A stretch of DNA of 64,000 nucleotides from Burkholderiaceae bacterium 16. GTDB lineage: Bacteria; Pseudomonadota; Gammaproteobacteria; Burkholderiales; Burkholderiaceae. The first letter of the stretch is position 1. Each line of letters opens with the position of its first letter. The DNA lies in assembly GCA_000955785.1 (NCBI GenBank), contig JYOD01000011.1:22661-86660 (forward strand). The letters are read 5' to 3'. The notes beneath the pieces were generated by a model, which searched no databases, was not told where the DNA came from, and was given only the letters and a program-made list of their open reading frames with translations. This document shows positions 60,059-64,000 of this stretch, piece after piece. Both the position numbers and the translations under genes were made by a program.

Positions 60059-60104
60059 GCCAGCCGACTGCTACCCTGGCGCGCTCCCCCGCCGAGGAAG
60101 TCCG

Positions 60105-61061
60105 ATGCAAGACCTGAACGATCTCTCGCTGTTTGCCCAGGTGGTCCAGAATGGCAGTTTTTCCGCCGCCAGCCGTGCCAGCGGCGTGCCAAAGTCCCGC
60201 CTGAGCCGGCGCATTGCGCAGCTGGAGCGCGACCTGGGCGTGCAATTGCTGCGCCGGACTACCCGGCAGGTACGCGTGACGCCGATTGGCGAGGCGTACT
60301 ACGAGCGCTGCCGCGCCATGCTCGCGGAGGCGGAATCGGCACGCGAGGTGATCGAGCAGGCACGCGACCAGCCGGGTGGCAATTTGCGGATCAGTTGTCC
60401 GGTAGCGATCGCCCAAAGCCTGCTGGCCCCGGCGATCGGGCATTTCATGCAAGCCAATCCCGGGATTCGGATCGAGGTGGAGGCCACCAACCGCCGTGTC
60501 GACGTCATCGCCGAAGGATTCGACCTGGCGCTGCGCGTGCGCGATGTGATGGACGATTCCTCGCTCGTGGTGCGCACTTACGGCGAAAGCCCGCTGCTGC
60601 TGGTGGCCAGTCCGGCGCTGCTCGACAGTATCGGCCGCCCGCGTACGCCCGAGGCGCTGGACGGCATGCCCGGCGTCAACCAGAAGCCGCACGATGGCAA
60701 GCATGTCTGGACGCTGAGCTGCAATACTGGCCAGTCCATCCACATTGCCTACGAGCCCCGCCTGATCACCGACGAATTCGCCCTGCTGCGCGAGGCCGCC
60801 ATCGCGGGCGTGGGCGTGGCGATGCTGCCGCGCATGTTCTGCCGCGACGCCATCGAAAACGGCGAACTGGAAGTGCTGCTGCCCCAGTGGATCATGCCGG
60901 TCGGTACCCTGCATGCGGTATTTCCCTCTCGCAAGGGGATGCCGCCGGCGCTGCGGCGCTTTCTCGATTTCCTTGCCGACATCCTGCCCGAGACGGCCCG
61001 CAAAGCCGGCATGCAGCCGCCGCGCCATCCCGGCATGCACCGGCCGATTGGCCAGATTTGA
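60105..61061 (+). CDS. LysR-family transcriptional regulator (azoR-associated)
   Basis: This 318-aa LysR regulator has helix-turn-helix residues in LFAQVVQNGSFSAASRASGV and PKSRLSRRIAQLERDLG (residues 8-45) and the linker RTTRQVRVTPIGEAYYERC, typical of the AaeR/DsdC-like CrgA group. The ATG at 60105 has a GAGGAAG ribosome site; the longer frame to 60009 is rejected. It is divergent from azoR. Effector unknown. Confidence 0.88.
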   Translation: MQDLNDLSLFAQVVQNGSFSAASRASGVPKSRLSRRIAQLERDLGVQLLRRTTRQVRVTPIGEAYYERCRAMLAEAESAREVIEQARDQPGGNLRISCPVAIAQSLLAPAIGHFMQANPGIRIEVEATNRRVDVIAEGFDLALRVRDVMDDSSLVVRTYGESPLLLVASPALLDSIGRPRTPEALDGMPGVNQKPHDGKHVWTLSCNTGQSIHIAYEPRLITDEFALLREAAIAGVGVAMLPRMFCRDAIENGELEVLLPQWIMPVGTLHAVFPSRKGMPPALRRFLDFLADILPETARKAGMQPPRHPGMHRPIGQI

Positions 61062-61238
61062 GGACAGGCATGCGGACAATGACGCGCCGGCGCAACTTGT
61101 GGCTTTACCTTCACGACGCGGCGCACTAAGGTACATGTGCGTGCCTCGCGTGGAGCTAAAGGCGCTTCGTCAGTGCTGCCCGGCTGGTCTTGCCTGCTTG
61201 CGGCGCTTTCGTTTTCGGACCGGAAAGGAGTGACAACC

Positions 61239-61652
61239 ATGAGTGGTTCTCAGGCATCCCAGGACTTGGGCAAGGCGATACTGCGCATCGTGCTCGGCGT
61301 GCTGATCCTGTTGCATGGGATTTCCAAGCTCATCGAGGGGCCAGGATTCGTGACGCAGGTGGTGGCGCAGGCCGGTTTGCCTCCGGCCATTGCGTACCTT
61401 GTCTATATCGGCGAGATCGTGGCGCCCGTCCTGCTGATCCTGGGCCTCTGGGCCCGGCTCGGCGCACTGATCGTAGCCGGCAATATGCTGGTCGCGGTCG
61501 GCCTGGTGCACATGAAGCAGATCGGCACGCTGGCTAACACCGGCGGCTGGGCGCTGGAGTTGCAGGCCATGTTCCTGGCCGCGGCGCTTGCGGTTGCGCT
61601 GCTTGGCGCGGGGCGCCTGAGCGTGGGCGGCATCAGCGGCAAGTGGAACTAG
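61239..61652 (+). CDS. DoxX family membrane protein
   Basis: This 137-aa protein has four predicted membrane helices and the DoxX-like start LGKAILRIVLGVLILLHGISKLIEG, followed by PPAIAYLVYIGEIVAPVLLILG. The AAAGGAGTGACA ribosome site fixes the ATG at 61239. Members are membrane proteins, some linked to redox or oxidative stress responses; biochemical activity is not settled. It is convergent with the REC-EAL gene. Confidence 0.88.
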   Translation: MSGSQASQDLGKAILRIVLGVLILLHGISKLIEGPGFVTQVVAQAGLPPAIAYLVYIGEIVAPVLLILGLWARLGALIVAGNMLVAVGLVHMKQIGTLANTGGWALELQAMFLAAALAVALLGAGRLSVGGISGKWN

Positions 61653-61695
61653 CGTAGCCGCCCATGGCTTTCCGGTCCGCCCCCCGCCTGCGACC

Positions 61696-62910
61696 TCAGG
61701 GCGTCCAGCGGCCCAGCGCCTCGGCCACGAACATATCGGGTGGCAGCGCGGGCGACCACAGGTAGCCCTGTCCAAGATCGCAGCCCAGGGCTTGCAGCGC
61801 GTCGCGCTGCACGGGCGTTTCAATGCCCTCGGCCACGCACTCCAGCTTGAGGTCGCGCGCGAGGTTGATGACGTTGCGGCAGATCGCCGCGCGCTGGCTG
61901 TTGCCCGGCACGGCGACCACGAAGGAGCGGTCCAGCTTGATCTGGGTGAATGGCAGGTCAGCCAGGAGCTTGAGGGTCGCGATGCCGATCCCGAAATCGT
62001 CGATCGCCACGCCGTAGCCGAGCAAGCGCAAGCGGTTCAGTGCGATCGACAGGGCACGGGTGTCGTGCACCGGATAGCCTTCGGTCAGTTCGATGATCAA
62101 CAGCTGGCGTGGCATGCCGCTGGCTTCCACCATGGCATCGAAGGCGTCCAGTACGCCGGGCCGGCACAGTGTCTGGGCGGATGCGTTGATGCTGAGCGGG
62201 ATGCGCACGCCGCGCGCCAGCAATTGCCGCTGCACCGCCAGGCATTGCTGGCCCGCCAGCTGGAAGATCGCATCGGCCTCGCCCAGCGCCTCCAGCCTGG
62301 GAATGAACAGATCGGGCCGGATCAGGCCCAGCGCCGGATGGCGCCAGCGGCAGAGCGCCTCGGCGCCCGCCAGCGCGCCGCTGCCGATCCGGAACTGGGG
62401 TTGCAGCATGATGAAGATGGCGCCGGGCGTTTGCATCGCGGTCAGCAAATCGCGGTCGTCAGGCTGGCTCGGCGCCGCCGCGGGTACTTCGGCGGTGAGG
62501 TTGCGCTCCAGCACGTCCTGCAGGATTTCCTCCAGCACTACTGCCGAGAGCGGCTTGCGAACCGCCCGCGCATCGGACAGGCCGACCGAATCGGCCAGGC
62601 TCACATGGGACTCGATGATGTCGTCCTGCAGCGCCGACACCCAGACCCACAGCGGCTGGGCGCCCGCGAAGGCGTTCTTGCGCCGGGTCAGTTCGTCCAT
62701 CATGCCCGGCCCGTTGAGCCCCGGCATCTCGATATCGCAGAGCACGAGGTCGAACTTGCGCGCCGCCAGCAGGTCCAGCGCAGCGCGGCCGTCGGCGGCG
62801 CACTGCACCTCGCTGACGCCGAGCTGGGTCAGCAACTGCTCTGCCGCCAGCAACTGGAAAGGGTGGTCATCGACCACCAGGGCGGACAGTCCGGCGTAGC
62901 GTGTCTGCAT
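61696..62910 (-). CDS. Response regulator with REC and EAL domains (c-di-GMP phosphodiesterase, RocR-like)
   Basis: This 404-aa protein has a receiver domain (about residues 10-130) with acidic residues in VVDDHPFQ, the phospho-accepting Asp in LVLCDIEMPG and the Lys in VRKPLS, then an EAL domain (about 150-404). EAL catalytic residues appear intact: AEALCRW, NASAQ, ELTE, DDFGIG, IKLDRSF, AEGIE and GQGYLW. It should cleave c-di-GMP in response to phosphorylation by a histidine kinase, which is not in the window. The start at 62910 suits the REC fold; a longer frame to 63096 is unsupported. Confidence 0.9.
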   Translation of the reverse strand: MQTRYAGLSALVVDDHPFQLLAAEQLLTQLGVSEVQCAADGRAALDLLAARKFDLVLCDIEMPGLNGPGMMDELTRRKNAFAGAQPLWVWVSALQDDIIESHVSLADSVGLSDARAVRKPLSAVVLEEILQDVLERNLTAEVPAAAPSQPDDRDLLTAMQTPGAIFIMLQPQFRIGSGALAGAEALCRWRHPALGLIRPDLFIPRLEALGEADAIFQLAGQQCLAVQRQLLARGVRIPLSINASAQTLCRPGVLDAFDAMVEASGMPRQLLIIELTEGYPVHDTRALSIALNRLRLLGYGVAIDDFGIGIATLKLLADLPFTQIKLDRSFVVAVPGNSQRAAICRNVINLARDLKLECVAEGIETPVQRDALQALGCDLGQGYLWSPALPPDMFVAEALGRWTP

Positions 62911-63167
62911 GGTTGGCTGGGGAATGGATCGACGGAACGGTCGATGAAGTGAGAGGGGCGTCGCGCCATAGTAGCGCACATGATGCGCGCCGCGCGTGTC
63001 CTGGCATGGGGCCGCGGGCTTCGGCGATGGCGGTCCGCATGGCGGGGGAGGGCGCTTCTTCACAGAAATCGCGCGATATTCCGTCCTCGCAGCCATCTTG
63101 CGCGGAAACGCCGCGCCCAGACCCGCTACAATCGCTGCCCGAGGTATTAGATGATGGCGTTTCGATA

Positions 63168-64000
63168 ATGGGTTTTGGCTGGTTCGGATTTTCGACCTTG
63201 TGGCTTGTGCCGCTGGTGTGGCGACAGGTGGCGCGCCTGCTTGCCGGTGAGCGCCGTTTCTTTAGCGGACGCGGCACGCTGCGGGTCTGGCTCGGCACGC
63301 TGATCGTGCTGTGCGCGAGCGCTTCGCTCGAAGCGCTGACGGGGGCCGCGGGCGAGGCCGGCATGGCGGGCAGCACGTCCGGCGGCAGCGCCGGCCGTGC
63401 GCTGGGCAGCCTGGTTTCCGGCCTGTTCGGCTGGAGCGCAAGCCTGCTGCTGATGCTCGGCGTGCTGGCACTGGCCGCGCCGATGGTGTTCGGGGAAACC
63501 TGGCGCAGCCTGTTCCTGCGCAAGCCCGTCGTGGCGGAGCCGGAAGAGGCGGATCCCGTGCCGTTGCGCACACCCGCCCGTACCGCGCGCGAGCCGGACA
63601 ACTGGGAGACCACGCACCTGGGCGCGATGCACGCCGCGGCGCCGGGCATGGCCGACCATGTACCGCGCCACAAGGGCATTGAAGCTGTTTCGGCGCGGCG
63701 CCAGCCCGTCTGGCAGCCGCCGGCGCGCACCCGTAATTCGCCGCCGCAGCCAGGCGAGATCTGGCTGCAGCAAGCCGGGCCGCCGGGAGCCGTCAAGCCG
63801 GAAGCGCCCGCGCCGGTGTCCGCGCCCGCCGTGGCCAAGCCTTCCCCCGCCAAGCCCGCGCCGGCGCGGGCAGCCACCCAGCCCCAGGCTGCCGCACGGA
63901 CGGCGTCCGCGGCTGCCGCAGCCAGCGCGGCGGCGGCTGTGGCCGCGCAGGCCCGCGCCACAACCAGCCCGGCCGCGGCGACGCCTGCGCGCGCGACCGT
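63168..64000 (+). CDS. ftsK: DNA translocase FtsK N-terminus, cut by window edge
   Basis: About 278 residues from the ATG at 63168 remain. The N-terminal part has the membrane segments of FtsK: FGWFGFSTLWLVPLVW, VWLGTLIVLCASASLEAL and LLLMLGVLALAAPMVFGE. The following linker is long and rich in Ala, Pro, Arg and Gln (after about residue 120), as in Burkholderiales FtsK; the motor domain lies beyond the window. FtsK moves DNA at the division septum and helps resolve chromosome dimers. A TTCGATA context precedes the start without a strong ribosome site. The frame is open to the edge. Confidence 0.85.
   Translation, partial: MGFGWFGFSTLWLVPLVWRQVARLLAGERRFFSGRGTLRVWLGTLIVLCASASLEALTGAAGEAGMAGSTSGGSAGRALGSLVSGLFGWSASLLLMLGVLALAAPMVFGETWRSLFLRKPVVAEPEEADPVPLRTPARTAREPDNWETTHLGAMHAAAPGMADHVPRHKGIEAVSARRQPVWQPPARTRNSPPQPGEIWLQQAGPPGAVKPEAPAPVSAPAVAKPSPAKPAPARAATQPQAAARTASAAAAASAAAAVAAQARATTSPAAATPARAT

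Overview
The window is a GC-rich, densely coded bacterial chromosome segment. Gene content and gene order point to a betaproteobacterium of the order Burkholderiales, most likely Cupriavidus or a close Ralstonia relative. The reasons are orphan Bug-type (TctC) solute-binding proteins, a complete L-threonate/D-erythronate cluster of the kind characterised in Ralstonia eutropha (Cupriavidus necator) H16, a FadB/thiolase/acyl-CoA dehydrogenase operon, and a mltG-tmk-holB-pilZ ... tatD-ankyrin housekeeping block. This assignment is inferred from protein families and synteny recalled from memory; no database search was run. I saw no rRNA, tRNA, CRISPR array, insertion sequence or integrase. Both ends cut a gene: selO on the left and ftsK on the right.

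Region 1 (1-11.5 kb): the 5' part of selO; then an acyl-CoA ligase followed by a five-gene Liv-type ABC transporter (livK, H, M, G, F) that ends at a symmetric bidirectional terminator; then a secreted phytase-like protein, a remnant of a threonine-dehydratase-like gene, and a lysine permease (lysP). The ligase-transporter arrangement suggests uptake and CoA activation of a carboxylic acid rather than plain branched-chain amino acid import.

Region 2 (12-28.2 kb): a long co-directional run. It starts with beta-oxidation genes (fadB-type fusion, thiolase, hotdog thioesterases, acyl-CoA dehydrogenase, SDR), with a nicotinamidase gene embedded. It continues with a less familiar set: NylB-like serine hydrolase, CurA-like reductase, class II aldolase-like protein, two more SDRs, a GST with an extra C-terminal domain, an epoxide-hydrolase-like protein and an Asp/Glu racemase.

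Region 3 (28.3-33.7 kb): VOC protein, macrodomain deacetylase and iron alcohol dehydrogenase on the minus strand, then divergent HSL-type hydrolase, Bug protein and hotdog thioesterase. Region 4 (33.8-40.8 kb): denD, otnI, an MFS transporter, otnC, otnK, ltnD and a FadR/GntR regulator, all on the minus strand. Together they convert L-threonate and D-erythronate to dihydroxyacetone phosphate.

Region 5 (40.9-57.6 kb): a GNAT enzyme, an MFS/LysR divergent pair, small conserved proteins (NRDE, DUF4936, YgfZ), then mltG-tmk-holB-pilZ. Two unrelated tandem-repeat arrays (8 bp x 13 and 12 bp x 4) sit between the divergent ygfZ and mltG genes. The block normally running pilZ-tatD is split by about 5.8 kb carrying GNAT, LysR, Bug, CaiB-type CoA-transferase and AidB-like acyl-CoA dehydrogenase genes. 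Region 6 (57.7-64 kb): an egtB without egtD beside it, a divergent azoR/LysR pair, a DoxX protein, a REC-EAL c-di-GMP phosphodiesterase and the start of ftsK.

The strongest points for follow-up are the paired tandem arrays upstream of ygfZ/mltG, the catabolic insert between pilZ and tatD, the recurring GAAC-N4-GTTC palindrome at two promoters, the Lys-to-Arg change in the LivF Walker A motif, and the GST with an appended domain. I found no defence, secretion or biosynthetic system that looks wholly new.
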